Under the pieces are notes generated by a model. It did no database searches, had not been told where the DNA came from, and saw only the letters and a program-made list of their open reading frames with translations. The position numbers and the translations under genes are program-made. Below are positions 51,832-60,276 of a stretch of 64,000 nucleotides of DNA, one piece after another; positions within the stretch are counted from its first letter, which is position 1; the number at the start of each line of letters is the position of its first letter. This stretch comes from Mesorhizobium norvegicum (GTDB taxonomy: Bacteria > Pseudomonadota > Alphaproteobacteria > Rhizobiales > Rhizobiaceae): contig NZ_SMYZ01000089.1 in NCBI RefSeq assembly GCF_004919685.1, forward strand, positions 1 through 64,000. The letters are read 5' to 3'.

Positions 51832-53145
51832 TCAGGCGGCGCGGGCGGCAAGGGGCGCCGCGATCAGCCTGATACCATCGTGGCCTGATATGTCGGCCTC
51901 GACGATCTCACCCGGTGCGCCCGTGCCGAGTGCGGCAAGCGTAAAACCCTCGGTGCGGCCAAGGCCGTCGCGCTCGATCAGGATCGACTGACGCGTACCA
52001 GTGAGCGACGACAGATGGCGGCGATATGCAACTTCACCGGCGGCGCGCAGCCGGGCGGCGCGCTGCTTGACCACCTCACGGCGGAGCTGCGGCATGCGCG
52101 CGGCGGGCGTGCCTTCGCGTGGGCTGAACGGGAAGACGTGGAGATGGGTCAGGCCACACTCCTCGACGATTTTTTCCGAGTTCTCGAACATCTCATCCGT
52201 TTCGGTCGGGAAGCCGGCGATGATGTCGGCGCCGAAGACGATGCCGGGGCGCAGCTTGCGCACATCCTCGCAGAAGCGGATCGACTGATCGCGCAGATGG
52301 CGGCGCTTCATGCGCTTTAAAATCATGTCGTCGCCCGACTGCAGCGACAGATGCAGATGTGGCATCAGTCTGGGCTCGGTGGCGATGGCGTCGAGCAAGT
52401 CGTCGTCGGCTTCGATCGAATCGATGGAGGACAGCCGCAGCCGCTTCACATCGGGCACCTGCTTGAGAATGGTCTTCACCAGCCTGCCAAGCTTTGGCGC
52501 GCCCGGAAGGTCGGCACCAAAACTGGTCATGTCGACGCCGGTCAGCACGATCTCGGCATAGCCGTTGCCGGCGAGCCGCTTGACCTGCTCGACCACGGCG
52601 CCCATCGGCACCGAACGCGAATTGCCGCGGCCGTAGGGAATGATGCAGAAGGTGCAGCGGTGGTCGCAGCCGTTCTGCACCTGGACGAAGGCGCGCGCCC
52701 GGCCCTCGATGGCGTCGACCATATGGCCGGCGGTCTCGCGCACCGAAAAGATGTCGTTGACGCGCGCCTTCTCGGTGTCGTTGACGCCGAAATCCGGCAG
52801 TGCGCGATAGGCGTTCGCCCTCAGCTTCTCCTCATTGCCAAGCACGAGATCGACTTCGTCCATGGCGGCGAATTTTTCAGGCTCGGTCTGCGCGGCGCAG
52901 CCGGTGACGATGATGCGCGCCCGCGGGTTGTCACGGCGCGCCTTGCGGATCGCCTGTTTGGCCTGGCGCACGGCTTCGCCGGTGACGGCGCAGGTGTTGA
53001 AGATCACGGCGCCGCCTTCCAGCGCGCCGAGGCCGGCAGTTTCAGCCTCGCGCCGCATCACCTCGGATTCATAGGTGTTCAGCCGGCAGCCGAAGGTCAC
53101 CACATCGATGCCCCTGGAGATTGGGCCCTTGGAGAGAGCGGACAT
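51832..53145 (-). CDS. mtaB: tRNA t6A37 methylthiotransferase MtaB
   Basis: A 437-residue radical SAM methylthiotransferase that converts t6A37 to ms2t6A in tRNAs. The N-terminal UPF0004 domain has three cluster cysteines (VVTFGCRLNTYESE, IFNTCAVTGEAV, IVTGCAAQTEP). The radical SAM motif is QNGCDHRCTFCIIPYGRGNSR. A TRAM-like C-terminal domain ends the protein. The start at 53145 shares one base with the dapF stop, so translation is coupled; ftsY follows 12 bases after its stop. Confidence 0.93.
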   Translation of the reverse strand: MSALSKGPISRGIDVVTFGCRLNTYESEVMRREAETAGLGALEGGAVIFNTCAVTGEAVRQAKQAIRKARRDNPRARIIVTGCAAQTEPEKFAAMDEVDLVLGNEEKLRANAYRALPDFGVNDTEKARVNDIFSVRETAGHMVDAIEGRARAFVQVQNGCDHRCTFCIIPYGRGNSRSVPMGAVVEQVKRLAGNGYAEIVLTGVDMTSFGADLPGAPKLGRLVKTILKQVPDVKRLRLSSIDSIEADDDLLDAIATEPRLMPHLHLSLQSGDDMILKRMKRRHLRDQSIRFCEDVRKLRPGIVFGADIIAGFPTETDEMFENSEKIVEECGLTHLHVFPFSPREGTPAARMPQLRREVVKQRAARLRAAGEVAYRRHLSSLTGTRQSILIERDGLGRTEGFTLAALGTGAPGEIVEADISGHDGIRLIAAPLAARAA

Positions 53146-54029
53146 CAGGCCGCGCTTTCGGTGTCGCGGGCCCATGTTCCGGTCGACGGATCGAAGCTGC
53201 CGGAAAATTCCCATTCGGCAGCGCCGGTGAGGATGACGTGGTCATCGTCGCGCCATTCGACATGCAGCGTGCCGCCGCCGGGGGTCAACAGGCTGACGCC
53301 GCGGCCGGTCCGGTTGGTGCGAGCCGCGGCAACAACGGCGGCGCAGGAGGCCGAGCCGCAGGCCTTGGTCAGGCCGGCGCCGCGCTCCCAGGTGCGGATG
53401 ACCATCGTCTCGGGCGAGGTAACCTGCGCGATGGTTATGTTGGCGCGCTCGGGGAACATCGGGTGGTTCTCGAGCAGCGGGCCGAAGCGGTCGAGCTCAT
53501 AGGACCAGACGTCGTTGTCGACCCAGAAGATGGCGTGCGGATTGCCCATCGAGACGACCGAGGGCGAGTGCAGCACGGGTGCGTCGATCGGGCCGATCTG
53601 CAGCTCGATCATGCGGGTGTCGCGGAATTCCTCGGCCAGCGGAATGTCCTGCCAGCCGAAACGCGGCGTGCCCATGTCGACCGAGATCGACCCGTCGGCA
53701 TGTTCGCGCGCGTTGAGGATGCCGGCAACGGTCTCGAAGGTGAAGGTCTTCTGGCCGGTCTCGGCGGCCAGCGCCTGGACAACGCAGCGCATGCCGTTGC
53801 CGCAGGCCTGCGCGCCGGTTCCGTCGGAATTCAATATGTCGATGAAAAAGGCGGTGCCCGGCGTCCTGGCGTCGTGGATCGCCATGATCTGGTCGAAGCT
53901 GGTCGCGGCATCGGCGTTCAGCGCGATCGCCGCCGCCGCGGTCACCCGATCGGCACGGCTACGCATATCGGCGACGATGATCTCGTTGCCGATGCCGTTC
54001 ATCTTGGCGAAAGGGGCAGTGCTGGCCAT
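53145..54029 (-). CDS. dapF: Diaminopimelate epimerase
   Basis: Converts LL- to meso-diaminopimelate, needed for lysine and peptidoglycan. It is 294 residues, the normal length. The two catalytic cysteines lie in GAQACGNGMRCVV (Cys76) and TKACGSASCAAVV, and the pseudo-twofold layout is complete. It heads the dapF-mtaB-ftsY-yciB order common in rhizobia. With asd (7119-8153) it belongs to the diaminopimelate route. Confidence 0.96.
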   Translation of the reverse strand: MASTAPFAKMNGIGNEIIVADMRSRADRVTAAAAIALNADAATSFDQIMAIHDARTPGTAFFIDILNSDGTGAQACGNGMRCVVQALAAETGQKTFTFETVAGILNAREHADGSISVDMGTPRFGWQDIPLAEEFRDTRMIELQIGPIDAPVLHSPSVVSMGNPHAIFWVDNDVWSYELDRFGPLLENHPMFPERANITIAQVTSPETMVIRTWERGAGLTKACGSASCAAVVAAARTNRTGRGVSLLTPGGGTLHVEWRDDDHVILTGAAEWEFSGSFDPSTGTWARDTESAA

Positions 54030-54124
54030 TGCTCCGAAAATTCCGTGTCCGTTTGGCGCTATATGGCGGAAACGGGCGGGAATTACCAGTGCGCAGGCGC
54101 TTAGTCACGGCGAAGGCGCCGGAC

Positions 54125-54286
54125 TTACGTGACGGCGAAGATGCCCAGCACCACCAGCAGGAAGATGACCAGAACGATGCCGATGAGGATGCGCGCGCCG
54201 GTGGCGGCGGCACCTGCCAGCGCCGGCATGCCGAGGAGGCTCGCCGCAGCGGCGACGATGAGGAGAATGATGATCCATTTGAGCAT
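54125..54286 (-). CDS. DUF1328 (UPF0391) small membrane protein
   Basis: A 53-residue, almost entirely hydrophobic protein with two membrane helices (MLKWIIILLIVAAAASLLGM and ILIGIVLVIFLLVVLGIFAV) separated by an Ala/Gly turn. This is the UPF0391 pattern, a stress-induced family of unknown function in many Proteobacteria. It is too short to stand out as a long frame but the match is clear. Confidence 0.85.
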   Translation of the reverse strand: MLKWIIILLIVAAAASLLGMPALAGAAATGARILIGIVLVIFLLVVLGIFAVT

Positions 54287-54385
54287 GGGAATGCCTCGCA
54301 AACCGTCTGACTTTGAAACCGCAAGAAAACGCGTCTGCCGCTCTTGGGTTCCCGTCGGCTGCGAGGCCGTTGCCCTTGATGAGAT

Positions 54386-54952
54386 CTAGCCGGCGATCTC
54401 GATATCAGTGGTGAAGGGCGCCGTCTTGCTCGAATTCTCGTCATGCATGAGGAAGTCGCAGCGGTATTTGCCGGCCGGCAGGCCGTCGAGGGAGAGGTCC
54501 AGCTTGAAGAACAGCTCGCGGTTGTGCGAGCGGGAGGCGACCTGGACACGGCCGACCTTCTCGCTCGTGCCGAGCGTCTCGCCGGCCGATGAAACCACCG
54601 TGATGTCGACGGACAGCGCGATCATGCTGTTGCCGAGGCCGTCCGAGCCGTAGCCATAGCCAACAGGCTCCATATACAGCACGATCTTCTCGCCGGGCTT
54701 GTAGATGTGATTGGCACGCTCGCTGTAGATGCCGAAACCGCTTGCGGAATCGACCTGTTTGACGTTCTGGACAGCCAGCGGCATCGCTTGCCAAAGGGCT
54801 TCCTCGGCGCTGCGGAATTTGTCCAGCGCGCCGGCGCCGTCACCCGATTGCAGCAGCTTTTCGGCTTCCGCGGCGCGGTCGCCGATTTCGCCTGCGAAAG
54901 CGCACGGCGTCGAAATCGCCAACGCCATCAGAACTGCCATGATCGATTTCAT
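54386..54952 (-). CDS. Exported protein of unknown function
   Basis: A 188-residue protein with a signal peptide (MKSIMAVLMALAISTPCAFA). A helical stretch (EIGDRAAEAEKLLQSGDGAGALDKFRSAEEAL) is followed by a beta-rich domain with PGEKIVLYMEPVGYGYG and LDGLPAGKYRCDFLMHDENSSKTAPF. I do not recognise a named family with certainty; the second part looks like an immunoglobulin-like fold. The ATG at 54952 marks the signal peptide. Confidence 0.65.
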   Translation of the reverse strand: MKSIMAVLMALAISTPCAFAGEIGDRAAEAEKLLQSGDGAGALDKFRSAEEALWQAMPLAVQNVKQVDSASGFGIYSERANHIYKPGEKIVLYMEPVGYGYGSDGLGNSMIALSVDITVVSSAGETLGTSEKVGRVQVASRSHNRELFFKLDLSLDGLPAGKYRCDFLMHDENSSKTAPFTTDIEIAG

Positions 54953-55023
54953 CTGAATCCCCCTTTGCCTGTCGGGCGGACCATCTGCGAAAATGACCGG
55001 GCCGTAAATGGCCAATGCAGACG

Positions 55024-56079
55024 TCAGCCGCGCCCGATCTCAGGCACGGTCCAGACCTCGCCTGGCCGCAAGGCGCGAAAGCGTTGCTTCGGGATACCTT
55101 GATCCTCGAGCGCCTCGGTCAATTTCCGCGCCGGCTCATCGATCGGTTCGTCGGTGAGCTGGAAGGTGCCCCGGTGGCAGCCGGCGGCGAAAGCGGCATT
55201 GCACAGCGTCATGCCTTGCACGGCTTCCCCAGGATTTTGGTGCTGCGGCGCCATGAACCAGCGCGGCTCATAGGCGCCGATCGGCAGGATGGCGAAGCGG
55301 AAACCGCCATGTTTCTCAGCCATCAGCCGGTAGTTGATGCCATCGTGGAAGCCGGTGTCACCGGCGAAATAGAGCTTGCTATCAGGCGTTTCGATGACGA
55401 AGCCGGCCCACAGCGCCATGCGCCGGTCGCGGGCGCCACGCGCCGACCAGTGATGCACCGGCTCGACATGGACGGCGACTCCATTGCCGACCTCGACCCT
55501 GTCGCCCCAGTCATGCGCCGACAACCGCATGCCGGGCACGGCGGCCTCTATGATGGCGTCGTTGCCGAGCGGGATGAGCACCAGCGGATCGTGGCCGGCC
55601 TTCAGCCGCTTCAACGTGGCGAGGTCGAGATGGTCGTAATGGTTGTGGCTGACCAGCACGAGGTCGATCGGCGGCAGGTCGGCAAAGGCGATGCCTGGCG
55701 GATTGATGCGTTTTGGTCCGGCGAAGGAAAGCGGCGACGCGCGCAGCGACCACACCGGATCGGTGAGGATGTTCATCCCGGCCGTCTGGATCAGCAAGGT
55801 GGAATGGCCGACCATCGTCACTTCCAGCGCGGCGCCTTCGATCTTCGCGGCCGGTTTTGCCTGCGGAAAGGGGCTTGGATTGGCCGCCGGCCATTTCGAG
55901 CGCTTGCCATTCAACTGCCATTTCAGCAGGTCGGCGAAACGGCCGGGCGGCTGGCCGTCGGGATTGAAGAACAATGTGCCGTCGAAATGGTCGCTGGGCG
56001 GGCCGCTGTAGTAGCGATTGGCGGCTGTCTTTCTCGCGGCCAAATTTGCGGCTCCAGCAGGGTTTCGTCTCCCTGACAT
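55024..56079 (-). CDS. MBL-fold metallohydrolase (UlaG/NAPE-PLD-like)
   Basis: A 351-residue metallo-beta-lactamase-fold hydrolase. The metal motif is LVLVSHNHYDHLDLATLK (HxHxDH), with further ligands in the AHDWG and YFAGDTGFHDG segments. The N-terminal YYSGPPSDHFDGTLFFNPDG and MAPQHQNPGEAVQGM near the end are typical of the NAPE-PLD/YtnP-like group that cleaves phosphodiesters. The start is taken at 56079 (MSGRRNPAGAAN), but ATGs at 56106 and 56181 are also open and no ribosome-binding site decides. Confidence 0.85.
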   Translation of the reverse strand: MSGRRNPAGAANLAARKTAANRYYSGPPSDHFDGTLFFNPDGQPPGRFADLLKWQLNGKRSKWPAANPSPFPQAKPAAKIEGAALEVTMVGHSTLLIQTAGMNILTDPVWSLRASPLSFAGPKRINPPGIAFADLPPIDLVLVSHNHYDHLDLATLKRLKAGHDPLVLIPLGNDAIIEAAVPGMRLSAHDWGDRVEVGNGVAVHVEPVHHWSARGARDRRMALWAGFVIETPDSKLYFAGDTGFHDGINYRLMAEKHGGFRFAILPIGAYEPRWFMAPQHQNPGEAVQGMTLCNAAFAAGCHRGTFQLTDEPIDEPARKLTEALEDQGIPKQRFRALRPGEVWTVPEIGRG

Positions 56080-56324
56080 AGGGGCTGCGCCGGCTCGCGC
56101 AAGCATCTGACCGCCGAATGCCAGGGCGGCTCTGTGTCGACTGGGATCCCGGGGCGACGCGCGACAAGCGGCCCATGCCATCGCGATTGCGATAAATTTG
56201 CAACAAATCTTGCCGCAAACCGTATTTTAACCATATCGGGTTGAAATTTCGCCACCTTCTCCATCTTGGTGGAGGTGAGATTGTGCGGACGGCTTCCCCC
56301 CAGCCGGATCCGACGGAGGTTGGA

Positions 56325-56864
56325 ATGACTTTTTCGAAAACCGGTCTGGTGGCCGTATCGCTGGCCGCGCTCGTTGCGAGCGGCTGTTCGACCTCACGTT
56401 TCTCGTCGATGGATGATCAGCAGCCCGCGCCGCTGGAGGCCGCGCCCGCCGGCAAGGTGACCGCGAACCAGTTGCCGCCGCCGGCATCGCCCGGCACCAC
56501 CGACCCGTCGCAATTCCCCACTGCCCCGGCGAACACGCAGGTCGCCTCGCTGCCGCCGGACGGCGCGGCGCCGGCCGGTGCGTCGGACGTGACCGCCGCC
56601 AGCGTCGCTGGCGTCTGGAACGTCAGCGTTTCCGGCCAGAGCTGCAAGGTGGCGACACCGCAGACCAAATTCGGCGCAGGTTTCCGCGCCGGGCCGCTGC
56701 ATTGCCCGGCACCGATCGACGGCATCAAGTCGTGGAACGTCGCCGGCAAGCAGCTGACGCTCTATGACGAGAGTGGCGGTGCGCTGGCGCGGCTCTATTC
56801 CTCGGGCGGCTCGAAATTCGACGGCCAGACTTCCAACGGCCAGCCGATTTCGCTTACAAGGTAG
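56325..56864 (+). CDS. Omp19-like lipoprotein, AprI/Inh protease-inhibitor domain
   Basis: A 179-residue outer-membrane lipoprotein homologous to Brucella Omp19. A lipoprotein signal with lipobox VASGC (Cys21) is followed by a Pro/Ala-rich linker, the conserved QFPTAPANTQVASLPPDGA, and a C-terminal Inh domain (VAGVWNVSVSGQSCKVATPQ, FRAGPLHCP, LYDESGGALARLYSSG). The Brucella protein inhibits proteases. GGAGGT lies at ideal distance ahead of the ATG. It is divergent from the MBL hydrolase. Confidence 0.92.
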   Translation: MTFSKTGLVAVSLAALVASGCSTSRFSSMDDQQPAPLEAAPAGKVTANQLPPPASPGTTDPSQFPTAPANTQVASLPPDGAAPAGASDVTAASVAGVWNVSVSGQSCKVATPQTKFGAGFRAGPLHCPAPIDGIKSWNVAGKQLTLYDESGGALARLYSSGGSKFDGQTSNGQPISLTR

Positions 56865-56880
56865 GCTAGTCCTTCCGAAT

Positions 56881-56923
56881 GCATGTCGCCCAGAAGTGGC
56901 CCCGGTTTCGGGACACGACATGC
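56881..56923. repeat. GCATGTCG...CGACATGC hairpin repeat (second copy)
   Basis: Perfect 8-base arms at 56881-56888 and 56916-56923 around CCCAGAAGTGGCCCCGGTTT; same family as 30634-30678. It separates the Omp19-like gene from zapE. Confidence 0.7.
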
Positions 56924-56945
56924 ATAAAAACAAACGACGTGACCG

Positions 56946-58169
56946 ATGCATCTGCGTGACGGCCTCCAGACCCATGCGACCGTCAGGCAGCGCTACGACC
57001 ATCTGGTGGAAACCAGTGCGATCGAACGCGATCCGGCGCAGGAACGGATCGCGGCTGCGCTCGATCGGCTGATCGATGAGATCTCGGCCAAGCGGCTGGC
57101 GCACAAGTCGAGTGCGCTGGGCTGGCTGTTTGCCCGCAAGCGCGAGACGCACGAGGCGGTCAAAGGCCTCTACATCCATGGCGGCGTCGGCCGCGGCAAG
57201 ACCATGCTGATGGACATGTTCTTCGACTTGCTGCCGGTGCGGCGCAAGCGCCGCGTCCATTTCAACGACTTCATGGCCGACGTGCAGGACCGTATCCAGA
57301 AGCATCGGCAGGCGCGCAAGAATGGCGACGTGAAGGAAGACGATCCGATCCCGCCCGTGGCCAAGGCTCTTGCCGAGCAGGCCTGGGTGCTGTGCTTCGA
57401 CGAGTTCTCGGTCACCGACATTGCCGACGCGATGATCCTGTCCAGGTTGTTTTCGGCGCTGTTTGCCAGCGGCGTGGTGCTGGTCGCCACCTCGAACGTG
57501 GCGCCGGAAAATCTTTACAGCGACGGGCTGAACCGCCAGCTTTTCCGGCCGTTCATCGGCATTCTGGAGCGGCATGCACAGGTGTTGGGGCTCGATGCCG
57601 ACAAGGACTACCGGCTGGAAAAGCTCACCCGCACGCCGGTCTATCTCACGCCGGCCGATGCGGCGGCCGACCAGGTGCTCGACGAGGCCTGGCAAGCCAT
57701 GACGCGCGGGGCGCCAGAGGCGCAGACGTCGCTGGCGCTCAAAGGCCGGCACGTGGTCGTGCCGCGTGCGGCGGGCGATGCGGCGCGGTTCTCCTTCGCT
57801 GATCTCTGCGAAAAGCCGCTCGGCGCCCGCGATTTCCTGGCGATCGCCGGGCGCTTTTCGACCGTCTTCATCGACCACGTCCCAGTACTCGGCGAAGGCA
57901 AGCGCAATGAGGCCAAGCGCTTTATCCTTTTGATCGACACGCTCTACGACCATCGTGTGCGGCTGGTGGTGAGTGCCGAAGCCCCGCCATCGCAGCTTTA
58001 TGTGGCCAAGCGCGGCGTCGAGGTCTTCGAGTTCGAGCGCACGGCATCGCGGCTGATCGAGATGCAAAGCCGCGACTGGCTGGAGGATTGGGCGGAAAGG
58101 CAGAAGGCCAGGGATCAGACAAAGAAGCCGGAAGACCGGCACGGCGAGCCTCCCGTCGCCACGACCTGA
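56946..58169 (+). CDS. zapE: Cell division protein ZapE (AFG1-like ATPase)
   Basis: A 407-residue AAA ATPase that modulates the Z-ring. Walker A is YIHGGVGRGKTMLMD and Walker B CFDEFSVTDIADAM; the sensor region LVATSNVAPENLYSDGLNR and the HFNDFM.DVQ segment match the AFG1/ZapE family. The C-terminal end ERTASRLIEMQSRDWLEDW recurs as a separate copy 646 bases downstream. The tail beyond it (KKPEDRHGEPPVATT) differs from that copy. Confidence 0.94.
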   Translation: MHLRDGLQTHATVRQRYDHLVETSAIERDPAQERIAAALDRLIDEISAKRLAHKSSALGWLFARKRETHEAVKGLYIHGGVGRGKTMLMDMFFDLLPVRRKRRVHFNDFMADVQDRIQKHRQARKNGDVKEDDPIPPVAKALAEQAWVLCFDEFSVTDIADAMILSRLFSALFASGVVLVATSNVAPENLYSDGLNRQLFRPFIGILERHAQVLGLDADKDYRLEKLTRTPVYLTPADAAADQVLDEAWQAMTRGAPEAQTSLALKGRHVVVPRAAGDAARFSFADLCEKPLGARDFLAIAGRFSTVFIDHVPVLGEGKRNEAKRFILLIDTLYDHRVRLVVSAEAPPSQLYVAKRGVEVFEFERTASRLIEMQSRDWLEDWAERQKARDQTKKPEDRHGEPPVATT

Positions 58170-58175
58170 GCTGTT

Positions 58176-58514
58176 TCAGGCGGGTGGAAGAATTCCGGCA
58201 ACAACAGTGTAGTGATCGACGAACTCGGATTTCTCCAGGAGATAGCGATCGTCTTCCGGGTAGTAGCGGGCCAGTTCCGGAGCATCGCCGGCAAAGCCGC
58301 GCACGGCGTCCATGGATGTCCACCAGCTCAATGTGACGATCTCCGTCGATCCGTCACCACGATCGCGCATGAGCATCTGGAAACCGCGATTGCCGGCCGT
58401 GGCCGCGTAATCGAGGCCTCCTGTCCTGCCGACATAGGCGGCATAGGCAGCCCGATCCTGTGTGCGGATGACGGACGACCAGCGACGCAGAATGAGCGGC
58501 TCCGTTTCGGTCAT
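58176..58514 (-). CDS. Antibiotic biosynthesis monooxygenase-like (ABM) protein
   Basis: A 112-residue ferredoxin-like fold protein. It follows the dimeric ABM pattern: a first strand LILRRWSSVI, a central GFQMLMRDRGDGSTEIVTLSWWTSMDAVRGFAG and the Tyr-rich YYPEDDRYL near the end. Such proteins oxidise quinone-like compounds without cofactors or degrade haem. It sits convergently to zapE, six bases from its stop, and is bracketed by two copies of the zapE 3' end. Confidence 0.8.
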   Translation of the reverse strand: MTETEPLILRRWSSVIRTQDRAAYAAYVGRTGGLDYAATAGNRGFQMLMRDRGDGSTEIVTLSWWTSMDAVRGFAGDAPELARYYPEDDRYLLEKSEFVDHYTVVAGILPPA

Positions 58515-58635
58515 GGCTAACTCCTTGTTGTCGTGGCCGCAAAGCGCACGAAGGACTCTGCCACCGTATCGCCAGGTACATATAGCCAGATACATGGGGC
58601 GCGGGCGGCTGATGCCAACCGCCCAAGTCCCGCTG

Positions 58636-58791
58636 CCGCCGCTCCATGTGGCCAAACGCGGCGTCGAGGTCTTCGAGTTCGAGCGCACGGCATCGCGGCT
58701 GATCGAGATGCAAAGCCGCGACTGGCTTGAGGATTGGGCGGAGAGGCAGAAGGCGAAGGCGGCGCCAGAAGCGCAGCAGGCGCAGGCTTAA
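58636..58791 (+). pseudogene. Duplicate 3' fragment of zapE
   Basis: From about 58646 to 58754 the sequence repeats 58000-58108 of zapE at a constant offset of 646 bases with few mismatches. In frame it reads VAKRGVEVFEFERTASRLIE and MQSRDWLEDWAERQK, then a different tail ending APEAQQAQA before TAA. There is no start codon and no ATPase domain, so it is a remnant. Confidence 0.85.
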
Positions 58792-58851
58792 AGACATAGG
58801 TTCGCCATCCGCCTGCATCGTTGGTGGTTGGTGAAACCGGCGCGACGATCG

Positions 58852-58991
58852 ATCTCCTCCCTCGAGGGGGAGATGGCCGGCAGGCCAGAGGGGGTTGGTT
58901 CGACCGGGCGCGGCACGGATGGCGCCAGCGCTTCACGCGCGGCGACCCCCTCTGTCGCCTTTGGCGACATCTCCCCCTCGAGGGAGGAGAT
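58852..58991. repeat. Large palindromic mosaic repeat with perfect 24-base arms
   Basis: Arms 58852-58875 and 58968-58991 are exact reverse complements (core CTCGAGGGGGAGATG). Inside are GGCCGGCAGGCCAGAGGGGG and its counterpart CCCCCTCTGTCGCC with a GTCGCC/GGCGAC hairpin. The rest of 58792-59291 holds no gene. Confidence 0.85.
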
Positions 58992-59092
58992 TTGGCGACC
59001 CGCATCACAAGGGCGTCATCGCCCGGGTATAGCCTTACGATCTCCATCTTCATTGTGTAAATTCCCCCAAAGTCGGCTTACAAACTTTGACG

Positions 59093-59102
59093 TTTACGTA
59101 AA
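59093..59102. promoter_or_regulatory. TTTACGTAAA palindrome upstream of mdh
   Basis: A perfect 10-base palindrome in the context TTGACGTTTACGTAAAT, 190 bases ahead of the mdh start. The pattern resembles sites of MerR-type regulators of acyl-CoA and branched-chain catabolism in Proteobacteria; the assignment is a guess. The surrounding A/T-rich stretch is the likely promoter of the mdh-suc block. Confidence 0.3.
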
Positions 59103-59291
59103 TCCCAAACACTCTAACCGATTGAAAATGCTAGCTCCGAAATAATCGTTTGAATTTATATCGCACCGGGGCTATTGGGTGCGGCGAAAATTCGCGGTTT
59201 CCCCGCAGCATTCCGGCCTCTTCTTCCACGCCGCCATCAAGTCGTTAAAAGGTTTGAGACGTCGTCACTGACAAAGGGAAAACATCCTCAC

Positions 59292-60260
59292 ATGGCACGC
59301 AACAAGATAGCGCTCATCGGCTCTGGCATGATCGGCGGCACGCTCGCCCACATGATCGGCCTCAAGGACCTCGGCGACGTGGTGCTGTTCGATATTGCCG
59401 AGGGTACCCCGCAGGGCAAGGGGCTCGATATCGCGCAGTCGTCGCCGGTCGATGGCTTCGACAGCCGCCTCACCGGCATCAATGATTATGCCGGCATCGA
59501 GGGGGCCGATGTCTGCATCGTCACCGCCGGCGTGCCGCGCAAGCCGGGCATGAGCCGTGACGACCTTCTGGGGATCAACCTCAAGGTCATGGAGCAGGTC
59601 GGCGCCGGCTTGAAGAAATACGCGCCGAAGGCCTTCGTCATCTGCATCACCAATCCGCTCGACGCCATGGTCTGGGCGCTGCAGAAGTTTTCCGGCCTGC
59701 CCAAGAGCCATGTCGTCGGCATGGCCGGCGTGCTCGACAGCGCGCGCTTCCGCTATTTCCTGGCCGAGGAATTCAAGGTCTCGGTCGAGGACGTGACCGC
59801 CTTCGTGCTCGGCGGCCACGGCGATTCCATGGTGCCAATGATCCGCTACTCGACGGTATCAGGCATTCCGCTGCCCGATCTCATCAAGATGGGCTGGACC
59901 TCGAAGGAGAAGCTCGACCAGATCGTGCAGCGCACCCGCGACGGCGGCGCCGAGATCGTCGGCCTGCTCAAGACCGGCTCGGCATATTATGCGCCGGCCG
60001 CCTCGGCAATCCAGATGGCCGAAGCCTATCTCAAGGACAAGAAGCGCGTGCTGCCGTGCGCGGCGTATCTCTCCGGCCAGTATGGCGTCAAGAACACTTA
60101 TGTCGGCGTTCCCGTGGTGATCGGCGCCGGCGGTGTCGAACGCATCATCGAGATCGACCTCAACAAGGCCGAGCAGAAGATGTTCGACAGTTCGGTGGCG
60201 ACGGTGCAGGGCCTGACCGAGGCCTGCGTCAAGATCGCGCCGCAACTCGCCTCGAAGTAA
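59292..60260 (+). CDS. mdh: Malate dehydrogenase
   Basis: Oxidises malate to oxaloacetate with NAD in the TCA cycle. It is 322 residues, the lactate-dehydrogenase-like type usual in Alphaproteobacteria. The NAD site is KIALIGSGMIGGTLAHM, the substrate arginines are in VTAGVPRKPGMSRDDLL, the NP motif is in CITNPLDAMVW, and the catalytic His is in LGGHGDSMVPM. The start at 59292 is standard. sucC follows after 16 bases in one operon. Confidence 0.97.
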   Translation: MARNKIALIGSGMIGGTLAHMIGLKDLGDVVLFDIAEGTPQGKGLDIAQSSPVDGFDSRLTGINDYAGIEGADVCIVTAGVPRKPGMSRDDLLGINLKVMEQVGAGLKKYAPKAFVICITNPLDAMVWALQKFSGLPKSHVVGMAGVLDSARFRYFLAEEFKVSVEDVTAFVLGGHGDSMVPMIRYSTVSGIPLPDLIKMGWTSKEKLDQIVQRTRDGGAEIVGLLKTGSAYYAPAASAIQMAEAYLKDKKRVLPCAAYLSGQYGVKNTYVGVPVVIGAGGVERIIEIDLNKAEQKMFDSSVATVQGLTEACVKIAPQLASK

Positions 60261-60276
60261 ACCGGAGCAAATCCAG

